A stretch of 41,398 bases of DNA from Verrucomicrobiota bacterium. GTDB lineage: Bacteria; Verrucomicrobiota; Verrucomicrobiia; Opitutales; Opitutaceae. The stretch is from assembly GCA_023386835.1 (NCBI GenBank), contig JAEWIY010000096.1:1-41398 (forward strand), read 5' to 3'. A program made the translations under genes and the position numbers. Positions 15,559 through 24,461 of this stretch are shown here, one piece after another (the stretch's first letter is position 1; every line of letters begins with the position of its first letter). The notes beneath the pieces are model-generated. The model saw only the letters and a program-made list of their open reading frames with translations, had not been told where the DNA came from and did not search any database.

Positions 15559-17574
15559 TCACCATCCGTACGCGCGCCGGATGCGGAGCGGTTCGTACAA
15601 GTCAGTCGGCAGCTCCGTGAGAAACCGGCTGGGCGAAAGCAGCATGCCGCCCGGTCCGGCTCGTGATGCCACTTTCGGGTAGCACAGGTAGAGTTCGTTC
15701 TTCGCGCGCGTGACAGCGACGTAGAACAGCCGCCGCTCTTCCTCGACGTCGCCCGACTCGATCGCCCGGCGTCCGGGGAAGAGTCCGTCAGCCACTCCGA
15801 TCAGGAACACCACATCGTACTCGAGCCCCTTGGCCTGGTGGACGGTGGTCAGCTTGATCGCTTCTGTATCCGGATCAACCTGACGATCGCTGGTTTCGCT
15901 GTTGAGCAGGACGATCTGCGCAAGCAGGTCCTGCATCTCGTCGAACCGGGTGGCGAATCCGATCAGCGCCTTCAACTCTTCCAGTCGCTCGATGTAGTCC
16001 GCGAAGGCGCCCTTGAGGTAGTCGCCGTACCAGCCGTCGATTGCCGTTTCGACGGCTTGGGGCGGTCGTGCGTTGCGCATCTGTTCGGCGGTCTCGCGCA
16101 GGGAAGCGCAGAAGCTGTCCCACTCCGGCCGCGCATCCTTTGGCACCTTCGATTTTACGTCGTCGGTTGCGAGCGCGTCGAGGAAGTCGCGCTGCATCAG
16201 CCGGGCGTGATCGTAAGCGGCCGCGTAGATCTTCTGCGCGCCCTTCTCCCCGATCTTCGGGAGCAGGATGGCGATCCGCTGCCAGGCCAGTTCATCGCTG
16301 GGATTGTAAACGAAGCGCAGCAGGGCGACGAGGTCGCGGATGTGCTGCCGCTCGAAAAACTTCACGCCGCTGGTAATGTGATAGGGGATACCGGCGCGCG
16401 AGAGCGCGAGCTGGGTTTCCAGCGCGATGAAGTGCGAGCGGTAAAGGATCGCGATCTCGTTGGCGGAAACGCCGTCGTCTTCGATCAGCGAACGGATCCG
16501 TTTGACCAGGAACTCGGCCTGCTCGCGGTCATCCATCGCCTGCACGACGAGCGGCTTCTGCGAGTTGGCCCGCGCGGCCCGCAGTTCCTTGTCGAAGTGG
16601 CGGCCCTTCGGCTGCGCCAGCAGGACACCGTTGGCGAAATTGAGGATCTGCGGCGTGGACCGGTAGTTTGTCTCGATCCGGTAAATACGCGTGCCCGGAT
16701 GCCGATCCGGGAACGTCATGATGTTCTCGAAGTCGGCGCCGCGCCAAGAATAGATGCATTGCGCATCGTCACCCACCGCCATGATGCCGTGGTGCGCCGC
16801 GAGCCGGTCGACGATCTGCGACTGGATCGTATTTGTATCCTGATACTCGTCGACGAGCACATGCCGGAATCGGTGCGCGAAGTACGCGGCGACTTCCGGC
16901 GCGTCGGTCAGCAGCTTGAGCCAGAGTTCGAGCAGATCGTCGTAATCGACGACGTTCTGTTCGCGCTTCCGCTTGGCGTACGCGGCCGCGAACGTGGGAA
17001 ACGCGTGCTTGATCTCGCTGTACTGCGGAAACGTGCGCTCCACCGTCTCGGCGAGCGTCCGCTGCGTGTTGCGGGCGAGCGAGATGACGTCGAACAGCGG
17101 GCCCGGCCGCGGGTTGGTCTTGTCCTTGAAAAAGCCCTTGTGGTCCGCCTCGACCGTTTGTTTCAGGAGGGACTCGGCCTCGTCGGCATCGAGGATCGTG
17201 AAGTTGCGTGGCAGCCCGATCGCTTCGCCATAAATGCGCAGGGCGCGATGCCCCAGAGAATGGAAGGTGCCGCCCCAGAACCGCTGCGGCTCCACGCCCG
17301 TGAGATCCAGCACGCGGTGCAGCATCTCCTTGGCGGCCTTGTTGGTGAACGTGAGCAACAGGATCTCTCCCGGTTTGACGCCTTGGGAAAGCAGGTAGGC
17401 CACGCGATAGGTGAGCGTCCGCGTCTTGCCTGAGCCGGCGCCGGCGAGGACCAGCATCGGACCGGGTTCGGCGGTCACCGCGGCGAACTGGTCGTCGTTC
17501 AGAGCCGCTCGAAAGTCGATCGGCGGCAGGCCGGTACCGGCTGGCGAAGGGTTCTGATCGAGAAAAAACTCCAT
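15559..17574 (-). CDS. UvrD/PcrA-type superfamily 1 DNA helicase
   Basis: This 3'-5' DNA helicase of 671 residues belongs to the UvrD/PcrA/Rep group, which acts in repair, replication restart and removal of proteins from DNA. Motifs in order are Walker A (LVLAGAGSGKTRTLT), TFTNKAAKEM, the Walker B region VLVDEYQDTN, GDDAQCIYSWRGAD, ETNYRST, VHQAKGLEYDVVF and EERRLFYVAVTRAK. Motif III usually reads GDDDQSIY, so Ala and Cys replace Asp and Ser. The length is near Rep and shorter than most PcrA, and a C-terminal tudor-like tail seems absent. I chose the ATG at MEFFLDQ over a TTG 33 bases upstream. It is monocistronic by spacing. I do not give a symbol because UvrD, PcrA and Rep cannot be told apart by eye here. 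Confidence 0.93.
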   Translation of the reverse strand: MEFFLDQNPSPAGTGLPPIDFRAALNDDQFAAVTAEPGPMLVLAGAGSGKTRTLTYRVAYLLSQGVKPGEILLLTFTNKAAKEMLHRVLDLTGVEPQRFWGGTFHSLGHRALRIYGEAIGLPRNFTILDADEAESLLKQTVEADHKGFFKDKTNPRPGPLFDVISLARNTQRTLAETVERTFPQYSEIKHAFPTFAAAYAKRKREQNVVDYDDLLELWLKLLTDAPEVAAYFAHRFRHVLVDEYQDTNTIQSQIVDRLAAHHGIMAVGDDAQCIYSWRGADFENIMTFPDRHPGTRIYRIETNYRSTPQILNFANGVLLAQPKGRHFDKELRAARANSQKPLVVQAMDDREQAEFLVKRIRSLIEDDGVSANEIAILYRSHFIALETQLALSRAGIPYHITSGVKFFERQHIRDLVALLRFVYNPSDELAWQRIAILLPKIGEKGAQKIYAAAYDHARLMQRDFLDALATDDVKSKVPKDARPEWDSFCASLRETAEQMRNARPPQAVETAIDGWYGDYLKGAFADYIERLEELKALIGFATRFDEMQDLLAQIVLLNSETSDRQVDPDTEAIKLTTVHQAKGLEYDVVFLIGVADGLFPGRRAIESGDVEEERRLFYVAVTRAKNELYLCYPKVASRAGPGGMLLSPSRFLTELPTDLYEPLRIRRAYGW

Positions 17575-17971
17575 GCGCGTCCGGACCGTCGCGTAATCCC
17601 GCCCCAAGGCAAAGCAGAATCGCCCGCCGCGGTCCGCGGCGGTTCGGCGCGGCTGGCCTAGGTGGGCGATGGCAACGTTTTGGCGTCAGCCGGCGCGGCG
17701 CCGAACGAGCGATTCGCGGTCTGCTGTCGTCGCCTAGCGGGTGGCTTGGCGAACTGGACCGGAACGCGTGTTGTCGAGCCGACCTCGCGTGATCGGAGTG
17801 ATGCGCCACGCCGAGACGCAGTGGGCCTGCGGTCGAACGTTGGTGCCTACCGCGCAGATGCTTAGGTGCGGCCGGCCGCGCCGGCTCGTCCAAAAAGGAT
17901 TGCACCTTCTTTCCGGCCGTGGGTCTCAGTGAACCGTGCCGGCCGTCCCCGGTTGGCTTTTTTTCGTGTTC
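17575..17971. other. Intergenic region between divergent helicase and DUF4139 genes
   Basis: This 397-base gap separates two divergently read genes and should hold both promoters. I see one perfect palindrome, CCGCCGCGG-T-CCGCGGCGG at 17624-17642, close to the helicase start. No clear -35/-10 pair, RNA gene or coding region is evident. Short ORFs in it have no start signals or recognisable sequence. The 10 bases before the + strand ATG are T-rich. Confidence 0.5.
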
Positions 17972-19423
17972 ATGAAACCCATTCGCTCCACGCTTCCCCT
18001 TCTGGCGGCCCTGTCCGCCGGCCTCGTCCACGCGGCCCCGCCGGCCCTGACCATCTATAATCAGGATTTCGCGGTCGTTCGTGAGCGCCTGCCCCTTCAG
18101 CTTTCCGCCGGCGTGACGGCGGCGTCGTTCAACGGGGTGACGCGTACGCTCGAACCCGACTCAGTCGTCCTTCGTGATCCCAGCGGCCGCGTGCCGATCC
18201 GCGTGCTCGAACAAAGCTATCGCGCTGAGACGGCGTCGCCGGGGCTGATGCTCGAATTCTCCGAAGGTCGAGAGATCGACTTCCTGGTGCGGTCGCCGGA
18301 AGGCAAGGAGCACGTCGTCCGTGGCAAGGTGATCCGCAGCGGGCATGGCGGTTACGGCGAAGGCGCCACGCCGATCATCGAAGTCGATGGACAACTGCGC
18401 TTCTCGCTACCGGGCGAGCCGTTGTTCCCGGCGTTGGCCGACGACGCGATTCTGCGGCCGACACTTTCCTGGCAGGTGCACTCACCGACCGCCACCGACC
18501 TCGAGGCCGAGTTGAGCTACGTCACCGGTGGCCTGAGCTGGCGCGCGGCGTACAACCTCGTCATGCCGGAGAAGGGCGACACGCTCGACGTCGTTGGCTG
18601 GGTCTCGATGGAGAATCGCTCCGGCACCGACTTCATCGAAGCCGCGATCAAGCTGATGGCCGGCGAGGTCAACAAGGTGCGGGACGAGCGGGTCATGCTG
18701 CAGACCTTCGACATGCGCGCGAAAGCGGTGGCCGCCGAAGTCGCGAACGTCACCGAAAAAGCGTTCGACGAGTTCCACCTTTATACGCTGCCGCGGCCGG
18801 CGACACTCCGTGATCAAGAGACCAAGCAGGTCGAGTTCATCCGCGCCACCGGCGTGAAGGCGGAGACGCTATTCGTCTATGATGGCGCCGCCATTCAACA
18901 GTACCGCGGTTGGAGTCCCGAGATGATCCGCCAGAATCCGGACTACGGGGTGCAGTCGAACCGAAAGGTTTGGGTGATGCGCGAGTTCAAGAACACCAAG
19001 GAGAACGGGCTGGGACTGCCGTTGCCGGCGGGCCGCACCCGTTTTTATCGCCGCGATGACGCGGACGGTCGCCTCGAATTCACGGGCGAGAACACGATTG
19101 AGCACACGCCGCAGGGCGAAACGGTGCGCATCTACACCGGTGACGCGTTCGACATTGTGGGTGAGCGCCGGCGGGTGGATTTCTCCCTCGTCAACCGGCA
19201 GGACGTCGCGGAGGAGGCGTTTGAGATCACCCTCCGGAACCGCAAGACCGAGCCCGTTGAAGTGCGGGTGGTCGAGCACCTGTACCGGGGTGTGAACTGG
19301 CAGTTGATCCAGAATTCGGATACGTACGAGCGTCAGGACGCTCAAACGGTCGAATTCCGCGTGCGGCTCCAGCCGGACGAGGAACGGAAGGTTTCCTACC
19401 GCGTCCGCTACAGCTGGCAGTGA
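17972..19423 (+). CDS. Exported DUF4139 domain protein
   Basis: This 483-residue protein carries a DUF4139-type region, found in many secreted bacterial proteins and of unknown biochemical role. The start at MKPIRSTLP gives a signal peptide ending near VHAAP. After it comes ALTIYNQDFAVVRERLPLQL, a typical opening of this family, then a beta-rich N-terminal half with GVTRTLEPDSVVLRD. The DUF4139 part begins about residue 175: SYVTGGLSWRAAYNLV, WVSMENRSGTDF and KLMAGEVNKV. The C-terminus ends in LQPDEERKVSYRVRYSW. An upstream in-frame GTG would add 12 residues ahead of the signal and is less likely. It is monocistronic and followed at once by a strong terminator shared with hppA. Confidence 0.88.
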   Translation: MKPIRSTLPLLAALSAGLVHAAPPALTIYNQDFAVVRERLPLQLSAGVTAASFNGVTRTLEPDSVVLRDPSGRVPIRVLEQSYRAETASPGLMLEFSEGREIDFLVRSPEGKEHVVRGKVIRSGHGGYGEGATPIIEVDGQLRFSLPGEPLFPALADDAILRPTLSWQVHSPTATDLEAELSYVTGGLSWRAAYNLVMPEKGDTLDVVGWVSMENRSGTDFIEAAIKLMAGEVNKVRDERVMLQTFDMRAKAVAAEVANVTEKAFDEFHLYTLPRPATLRDQETKQVEFIRATGVKAETLFVYDGAAIQQYRGWSPEMIRQNPDYGVQSNRKVWVMREFKNTKENGLGLPLPAGRTRFYRRDDADGRLEFTGENTIEHTPQGETVRIYTGDAFDIVGERRRVDFSLVNRQDVAEEAFEITLRNRKTEPVEVRVVEHLYRGVNWQLIQNSDTYERQDAQTVEFRVRLQPDEERKVSYRVRYSWQ

Positions 19424-19429
19424 CGAAAA

Positions 19430-19457
19430 AAGACGCCGGACGAAAGTCCGGCGTCTT
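19430..19457. terminator. Bidirectional intrinsic terminator
   Basis: A perfect 12-pair stem, AAGACGCCGGAC with GTCCGGCGTCTT, has a GAAA loop. On the + strand it is followed by TTGCTTTT, and on the - strand by a six-T run (CTTTTTTCG). It lies 6 bases after the DUF4139 stop and 50 bases after the end of hppA, so it can end both convergent transcripts. Confidence 0.88.
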
Positions 19458-19507
19458 GCTTTTGGCGGGGGGCGGTGTCGCGCGCGCCCACGGCGTCGTC
19501 GGCTCGG

Positions 19508-21715
19508 CTAGAACAGGGTCCAGGCGATGTTCACGCCGGCGGTGACGATCGAGACCATGCTCATCAGCTTGATGAGGATGTTGAGGCTCGGACCGGCGGT
19601 GTCCTTGAAGGGATCACCGACGGTGTCGCCGATCACGGCGGCCTTGTGGGCGACCGAACCTTTGCCGCCGTGGTGGCCTTCCTCGATGTACTTCTTGGCG
19701 TTATCCCAGGCGCCACCGGAATTGGCCATGAAGACAGCGAGCACGAAGCCCGCGGCCAGACCTCCCGCCAGGAGTCCGAAGACGCCGGGCACACCGAAGA
19801 GCAGGCCGACGCCGATCGGCACAATCACCGCGAGGAGAGACGGCAGCAGCATCTCGCGCTGCGCACCGGCGGTGGAGATGGCGACGCAGCGCGCATAATC
19901 CGGCCGCTCGGAGCCACCGAGGATCCCCGGCCGCTCGTTGAACTGCCGCCGCACTTCCTCCACCATCCGGCCGGCAGCGCGACCGACGGCGTTGATCGTG
20001 AGACCGCAGAAGACGTACGACATCATCGCGCCAATGAACAGGCCCAGGATCACCTTGGGATTCATGAGGTTCACTTCGAAGTAGTCCATGAACTGCGTGA
20101 GCGTCGCCAACGCGGTTTGTATCACCTCGCCGGATGCGAGCGTGAAGGTGTTTTCGCCGTTGTGGATCATGGCGATCTTCAGCTCCTCGACATAGGAGGC
20201 CAGCAGCGCGAGCGCGGTCAGGGCGGCCGAGCCGATGGCGAACCCTTTGCCCGTGGCCGCGGTCGTGTTGCCCAACGAGTCGAGCGCGTCCGTGCGTTTG
20301 CGGACCTCGGGTCCCAGGCCGCTCATCTCGGCGTTGCCCCCGGCATTGTCGGCGATCGGCCCGTAGGCATCGGTCGCCAGCGTGATGCCAAGGGTCGAGA
20401 GCATGCCGACGGCGGCAATACCGATGCCGTAGAGCCCCATCGCCATCGTGTCGGCGCCGAACGACCAGCTGCCGGCGGCAAAACCGTAGGCGAGGGTGGT
20501 GCCGATGACGACCGCGGTGACGGGCACCACGGTGGAGAGCATGCCCACGCCGAGACCGGAGATGATCACGGTGGCGGGACCGGTCCGGGCGTGTTCGGCG
20601 ATGCCCTTGGTGGGCTTGTACTCCTGCGACGTGAAATACTCGGTGGCCTTGCCGATCACAATCCCAGTGACCAGGCCCGAGACGATCGCGCCCCAGATCC
20701 CGAGCGCATTCGGCAATTCCAGCGCGCGCAGCAGGAAGTAGGACAGCACGGCGATGAGCACCGAACTGACGTTCACGCCGCGACCGAGGGCGTTGAGCAG
20801 GTCGCGTTGCGAGGCACCGCTTTTCACACGGACGATGAAGATGCCGATGATTGAAAGCACCGTGCCGAGCCCGGCCACCACCATCGGTGCCATCACAGCC
20901 TTGGTGCCGGCCACCGCGTCGCCAAGCTGTGCATACGCGGCCGCGCCGAGGGCGGCGGTGGCCAGGATCGAGCCGACATAGGATTCGTAGAGGTCGGCGC
21001 CCATGCCGGCGACGTCTCCGACGTTGTCTCCCACGTTGTCCGCGATCGTGGCGGGATTGCGGGGGTCATCCTCGGGGATGCCAGCCTCGACCTTGCCCAC
21101 GAGGTCGGCGCCGACGTCAGCAGCCTTGGTGAAGATGCCGCCGCCGACGCGCGCAAAAAGCGCCTGCAGTGAAGCCCCCATGCCGAAGGTCAGCATCGTC
21201 GTCGTGATGACGACCAGCTTGTGCGCCGGATCGGGATGATCGATGAAGGCGTTGAGCACGAGGTACCAGATCGAGATGTCCAGCAGCGCGAGGCCCACCA
21301 CAACCAGGCCCATGACCGCGCCGCTGCGGAACGCGAGGCGCAGTCCGGCGTCAAGCGACGTGCTGGCGGCGTGCGCGACCCGGGCGGCGGCGTACGTGGC
21401 CGTCTTCATGCCGAAGAAGCCGGCCAGGCCCGAGAAGAGGCCGCCCGTCAGGAAGGCAAACGGCACCCATCGATTCTGCAGCCCCAGCCCGTAGGCGAGC
21501 CAGGCGAACAGCAGGGTCAGGAGCACGAAGAAGAGCCCGACGACCTTGTACTGTTGTTTCAAATACGCCATGGCTCCCGCGCGCACGTGCGAGGCAATTT
21601 CCGCCATCAGCGGAGAACCTTCCGGGGCGGCTTTCATGCGCCGGTAGAAGTGGGCGGCGCACAGGAGCGCCAGCACCGAGGCTGCGGGAGTCAGCCAGAA
21701 CAACGAAGTATGCAT
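19508..21715 (-). CDS. hppA: Membrane-bound ion-translocating pyrophosphatase, K+-dependent type
   Basis: This enzyme couples hydrolysis of inorganic pyrophosphate to ion pumping across the inner membrane. The 735-residue product has about 16 membrane segments. The substrate-binding signature is intact: ADVGADLVGKVEAGIPEDDP followed by DNVGDNVGDVAGMGADLYES, and later DAYGPIADNAGGNAEMSGL and IGDTVGDPFKDTAGPSLN. The K+-dependence determinant reads GNTTAATGKGFAIGSA with Ala, where K+-independent enzymes have Lys, so this is the K+-dependent class. Whether it pumps H+ or Na+ cannot be settled by eye, because the deciding glutamate position needs an alignment. The upstream gene ends 19 bases before its start, so they form an operon. 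A terminator follows. Confidence 0.96.
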   Translation of the reverse strand: MHTSLFWLTPAASVLALLCAAHFYRRMKAAPEGSPLMAEIASHVRAGAMAYLKQQYKVVGLFFVLLTLLFAWLAYGLGLQNRWVPFAFLTGGLFSGLAGFFGMKTATYAAARVAHAASTSLDAGLRLAFRSGAVMGLVVVGLALLDISIWYLVLNAFIDHPDPAHKLVVITTTMLTFGMGASLQALFARVGGGIFTKAADVGADLVGKVEAGIPEDDPRNPATIADNVGDNVGDVAGMGADLYESYVGSILATAALGAAAYAQLGDAVAGTKAVMAPMVVAGLGTVLSIIGIFIVRVKSGASQRDLLNALGRGVNVSSVLIAVLSYFLLRALELPNALGIWGAIVSGLVTGIVIGKATEYFTSQEYKPTKGIAEHARTGPATVIISGLGVGMLSTVVPVTAVVIGTTLAYGFAAGSWSFGADTMAMGLYGIGIAAVGMLSTLGITLATDAYGPIADNAGGNAEMSGLGPEVRKRTDALDSLGNTTAATGKGFAIGSAALTALALLASYVEELKIAMIHNGENTFTLASGEVIQTALATLTQFMDYFEVNLMNPKVILGLFIGAMMSYVFCGLTINAVGRAAGRMVEEVRRQFNERPGILGGSERPDYARCVAISTAGAQREMLLPSLLAVIVPIGVGLLFGVPGVFGLLAGGLAAGFVLAVFMANSGGAWDNAKKYIEEGHHGGKGSVAHKAAVIGDTVGDPFKDTAGPSLNILIKLMSMVSIVTAGVNIAWTLF

Positions 21716-21734
21716 GGCAAGGGGAGGAAGCGGC

Positions 21735-22511
21735 TCAGGCGCCGAAGGTGCTCAGGGCCGAGCGCCACCACGGGTAATGATCGGTTTCCAGCTGCTCCCG
21801 CGTGGGCATGGGGAAGAAGCGGAAGCCGCCGCCGGTCTGGGCGACATAGAAGCCACGGCGGATCGTTCGATAGAGCACGTCCTGCTGCAGGAAGCGGATG
21901 ACCGTCTTCGTTGTCTTGCCCTTTTCCTGCAGCTCGCGCAGGCAGTCGCGCAGGTGAGGGAGATTTGGATACGGCAGGTTGTCGACGCCGGCGGCATCCG
22001 GATCATCGCGCAAGTCGTGCAGCTGCAGGTCGGCGAACAGCAGCGCCGGGAGCGAGACGAGCTGGGAGTGGTCGGTGATGCGGGCCGCAAAGGATTGCGG
22101 TTCGAGCGTGCTAACCACGCGCGGCGTGACGGGGCAGAACTCCTGGTAAAGGTGAAACCGGCGCTGCGGCTCCGGCACGTAGTCAGCCGGACGCAGTTCG
22201 AGCGTCCGCCCTTCCTCGGTCACGAGGTGCAACGACTCGAGTGCCTCCAGCGGCACCTGCTCGAGGACGCGGTAGATGGAAAGGTAGGCGGAGCGACGCG
22301 GTGCACTCGTCGGCGTGCGCTCGAGCAACGCTCGGTGTCCGAGCACCTCGAGCCGGTCATACGTATAAGCGCGACTCAGGGTGAAAAACAGGGCCTGGCC
22401 GCGGGCACGTTTTTGTGTGCCGACCGCGAGATAGGCGCCAAACTCAGCAGGAGGCAGATGGGAGGCGACCAGCGCCTCCGGCATCAACGAGAGGTAGAGG
22501 AAGGATTGCAT
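21735..22511 (-). CDS. Unrecognised soluble protein paired with hppA
   Basis: I do not recognise this 258-residue protein. It has no signal peptide or membrane segment. The start at MQSFLYLSLMPEALV is chosen because it follows an AGGAG at suitable distance, one of few such sites in this window; an in-frame TTG/GTG further out is less likely. The N-terminus MPEALVASHLPPAEFGAYLAVGT and the segment ARGQALFFTLSR look conserved. It has several strand-rich stretches and an aromatic-rich C-terminus (GGGFRFFPMPTREQLETDHYPWW). Seven or so Tyr and many Leu give a compact globular look. Its stop is 19 bases upstream of hppA, which suggests cotranscription and perhaps a role in pyrophosphate or ion balance, but this is inference from position only. 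Confidence 0.75.
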   Translation of the reverse strand: MQSFLYLSLMPEALVASHLPPAEFGAYLAVGTQKRARGQALFFTLSRAYTYDRLEVLGHRALLERTPTSAPRRSAYLSIYRVLEQVPLEALESLHLVTEEGRTLELRPADYVPEPQRRFHLYQEFCPVTPRVVSTLEPQSFAARITDHSQLVSLPALLFADLQLHDLRDDPDAAGVDNLPYPNLPHLRDCLRELQEKGKTTKTVIRFLQQDVLYRTIRRGFYVAQTGGGFRFFPMPTREQLETDHYPWWRSALSTFGA

Positions 22512-22640
22512 GACGGCCGGGCTCCTGGGGACCAAGGAGCGCACCCGCCATGCTAGCTGAGCGAAGCTGCGCCGGCTGTTCGCCCGTTGCGAAAGGCTGC
22601 GCAGGATTTGGTGGCGCGGCGCGCCACCCGCTGCCGAGCT

Positions 22641-23765
22641 TCAAAGCAAAACAAGATCGTTGCGATGGACGACCTCGAGTCGCTTCCGGCCGGGATACAG
22701 CGCGCGCAGCTCTTCACTCGTCCGACCGGCGATGCGAGTCACTTCGCTCGACTCAAATCCGGCGATGCCGCGCGCGACGAGCTCGCCGGTGGGGCCGACC
22801 ACATCGACGATTTCTCCAGCCGCAAAATTGCCATGGCTGCCGGTCACGCCAACCGCGAGCAGGCTGCGGCCCTGCTCGCGCAGCACAGGGATCGCGCATT
22901 CATTGATGCTGATGCGTCCGACCGGTCGCTGAAAGTAGGAGAGCCAAAGCTTCTTTGAATCCAGCGGAATTCCGCTCGGCGCGAAGAACGTGCCGGGGTT
23001 TCGTCCGCTGAAGATCCGCGTCAGGATGTCGGGCTCGGAGCCGCTGGCGATGAACACACCGCAACCGGCCTTGGTGGCGAGGCGAGCCGCGCTGATTTTC
23101 GACACCATGCCCCCGACGGCGGTCTCGGAGGTGGTGCCTCCGGCCATCGCCTCGATGTCCGGCGTGATTTTTTCCACCACCGGCACAATCTTGCCCGTGC
23201 CCTTCAGGTCGATCAGCCCGGGCGCGGTGGACAGAATGACAAGGTACTGGGCGTGCAGCAGGCTCGCGACCAAGGCGGACAGAGTGTCGTTGTCCCCGAA
23301 TTTTGAGAGAGCGCGGATTTCCGCGGCACTGACGGTGTCGTTCTCGTTGATGACGGGAATGACGCCGTATTCGAGCAACTGCTCGAGCGTGGCGCGGACG
23401 TTGAGGTGCCGTCCCCGTTCACGCAGATCGTCGTGGGTCAACAGCACCTGCGCGACCGCCGCCCCATGGGGCTCGAAGCCGCGCTGCCAGGTTTGCATCA
23501 GGAGACCCTGGCCGATGGCGGCGCAGGCCTGCTTCTTGATCACCTCCGAAGGCCGGCGCTCCAGCCCGAGCCGGCCCATGCCGAGGCCAACGGCGCCAGA
23601 CGAGACGACGACCACTTCGGTCCCCGCGCTGCGGAGTGAGGCGATCTGCGAGCAGACGGCGTCGATCCGCCCCGTATCGAGCTGGCCGATACCGGTGGTC
23701 AGCACGCCGGTGCCGAGCTTGATCACCACGCGGCGTGGCGTGAGAGGGGAGGTCGAAGCGGACAT
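22641..23765 (-). CDS. proB: Glutamate 5-kinase
   Basis: ProB phosphorylates glutamate at the gamma position, the first step of proline synthesis, and is usually feedback inhibited by proline. The 374-residue product has an amino-acid kinase domain (VVIKLGTGVLT, VVSSGAVGLGMGRLG, INENDTVS, FGDNDTLSALVA and GGMVSKISAARLA) and a C-terminal PUA domain from about residue 275 (RSLLAVGVTGSHGNFAAGEI). Length and motifs are normal. proA is not next to it. It lies 105 bases after frr, in the same direction as pyrH and frr, so it may be the third gene of a loose operon. The start is preceded by a pyrimidine-rich tract. Confidence 0.95.
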   Translation of the reverse strand: MSASTSPLTPRRVVIKLGTGVLTTGIGQLDTGRIDAVCSQIASLRSAGTEVVVVSSGAVGLGMGRLGLERRPSEVIKKQACAAIGQGLLMQTWQRGFEPHGAAVAQVLLTHDDLRERGRHLNVRATLEQLLEYGVIPVINENDTVSAAEIRALSKFGDNDTLSALVASLLHAQYLVILSTAPGLIDLKGTGKIVPVVEKITPDIEAMAGGTTSETAVGGMVSKISAARLATKAGCGVFIASGSEPDILTRIFSGRNPGTFFAPSGIPLDSKKLWLSYFQRPVGRISINECAIPVLREQGRSLLAVGVTGSHGNFAAGEIVDVVGPTGELVARGIAGFESSEVTRIAGRTSEELRALYPGRKRLEVVHRNDLVLL

Positions 23766-23870
23766 GAGTCAGCAGCAGGAAGACGGAAAGTGTGCCCGGT
23801 GAAACCACCGGCGCTGAGACGCCGGGCATGCGCCGGCGCGGGGAGCAGATGGACGCGGGCGTCGCGCCGG

Positions 23871-24416
23871 TCAGACCGTGAGCAATTCCTTCTCCTTGGT
23901 GGCGAGTTGCTGGTTGATGTCGGCAATCGACTTGTCGGTCAGCGCCTGGATTTCCTTCTCCACGCGCTTGGCGTCGTCCTCGGGCAACTTCGCCTTCTTG
24001 GCCGCTTCCAGCGCATCCCGGCGAACGTTGCGCACGTGAACGCGACCTTCCTCGGCCAGGCGGTGCGCCACCTTGACGAATTCGAGGCGCCGTTCGCGAC
24101 TCATCTCGGGCAGGGGCACGCGGACGACCTGGCCGTCCACCGCCGGGTTCAGGCCGATATTCGCAACCTGGATACCCTTGCTGATGGCTTGGACCAGCCC
24201 GCGATCCCACGGCTGGATCATGATCATGCGGGCGTCGGGAGTGCTGATGGCCGCGCAATCCTTGATGCGCATTTGGGAGCCATAGGCCTCGACCATGATG
24301 CCCTCCACCATGGCCGGCGTGGCCTTGCCGGTGTGGATGTTGGCAAATTCGTGCGCGGTGTGATCAACCGCCTTCTTCATGCGGTTCTGGGCGTCGGTGA
24401 CAGTGGGATGAGACAT
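23871..24416 (-). CDS. frr: Ribosome recycling factor
   Basis: RRF, with EF-G, splits the post-termination ribosome so subunits can be reused. The 181-residue product is close to the usual 185. It shows the family's motifs: FANIHTGKATPAMVEGI, YGSQMRIKDCAAIST, MIMIQPWDRGLVQAI, NIGLNPAVDG and VRVPLPEMSRERRLEFVK. The last is the strongly conserved hinge segment. C-terminal helices complete the three-helix bundle. The order pyrH-frr, with a 45-base gap, is widespread in bacteria and supports the call. Confidence 0.96.
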   Translation of the reverse strand: MSHPTVTDAQNRMKKAVDHTAHEFANIHTGKATPAMVEGIMVEAYGSQMRIKDCAAISTPDARMIMIQPWDRGLVQAISKGIQVANIGLNPAVDGQVVRVPLPEMSRERRLEFVKVAHRLAEEGRVHVRNVRRDALEAAKKAKLPEDDAKRVEKEIQALTDKSIADINQQLATKEKELLTV

Positions 24417-24461
24417 GGGAGACGAACTGCGGGTTAAAATGGAGATGGCCGCTCCGGCGGC

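Noticed and set aside
15838..17433. A 531-codon + strand ORF opposite the helicase gene
   Set aside because: It is antisense to a gene with all helicase motifs. Its translation has no recognisable domain and is an Arg/Val/Leu-rich shadow typical of GC-rich DNA.
19475..20854. A 459-codon + strand ORF opposite hppA
   Set aside because: Low-complexity Gly/His/Arg-rich translation, antisense to an unmistakable pyrophosphatase.
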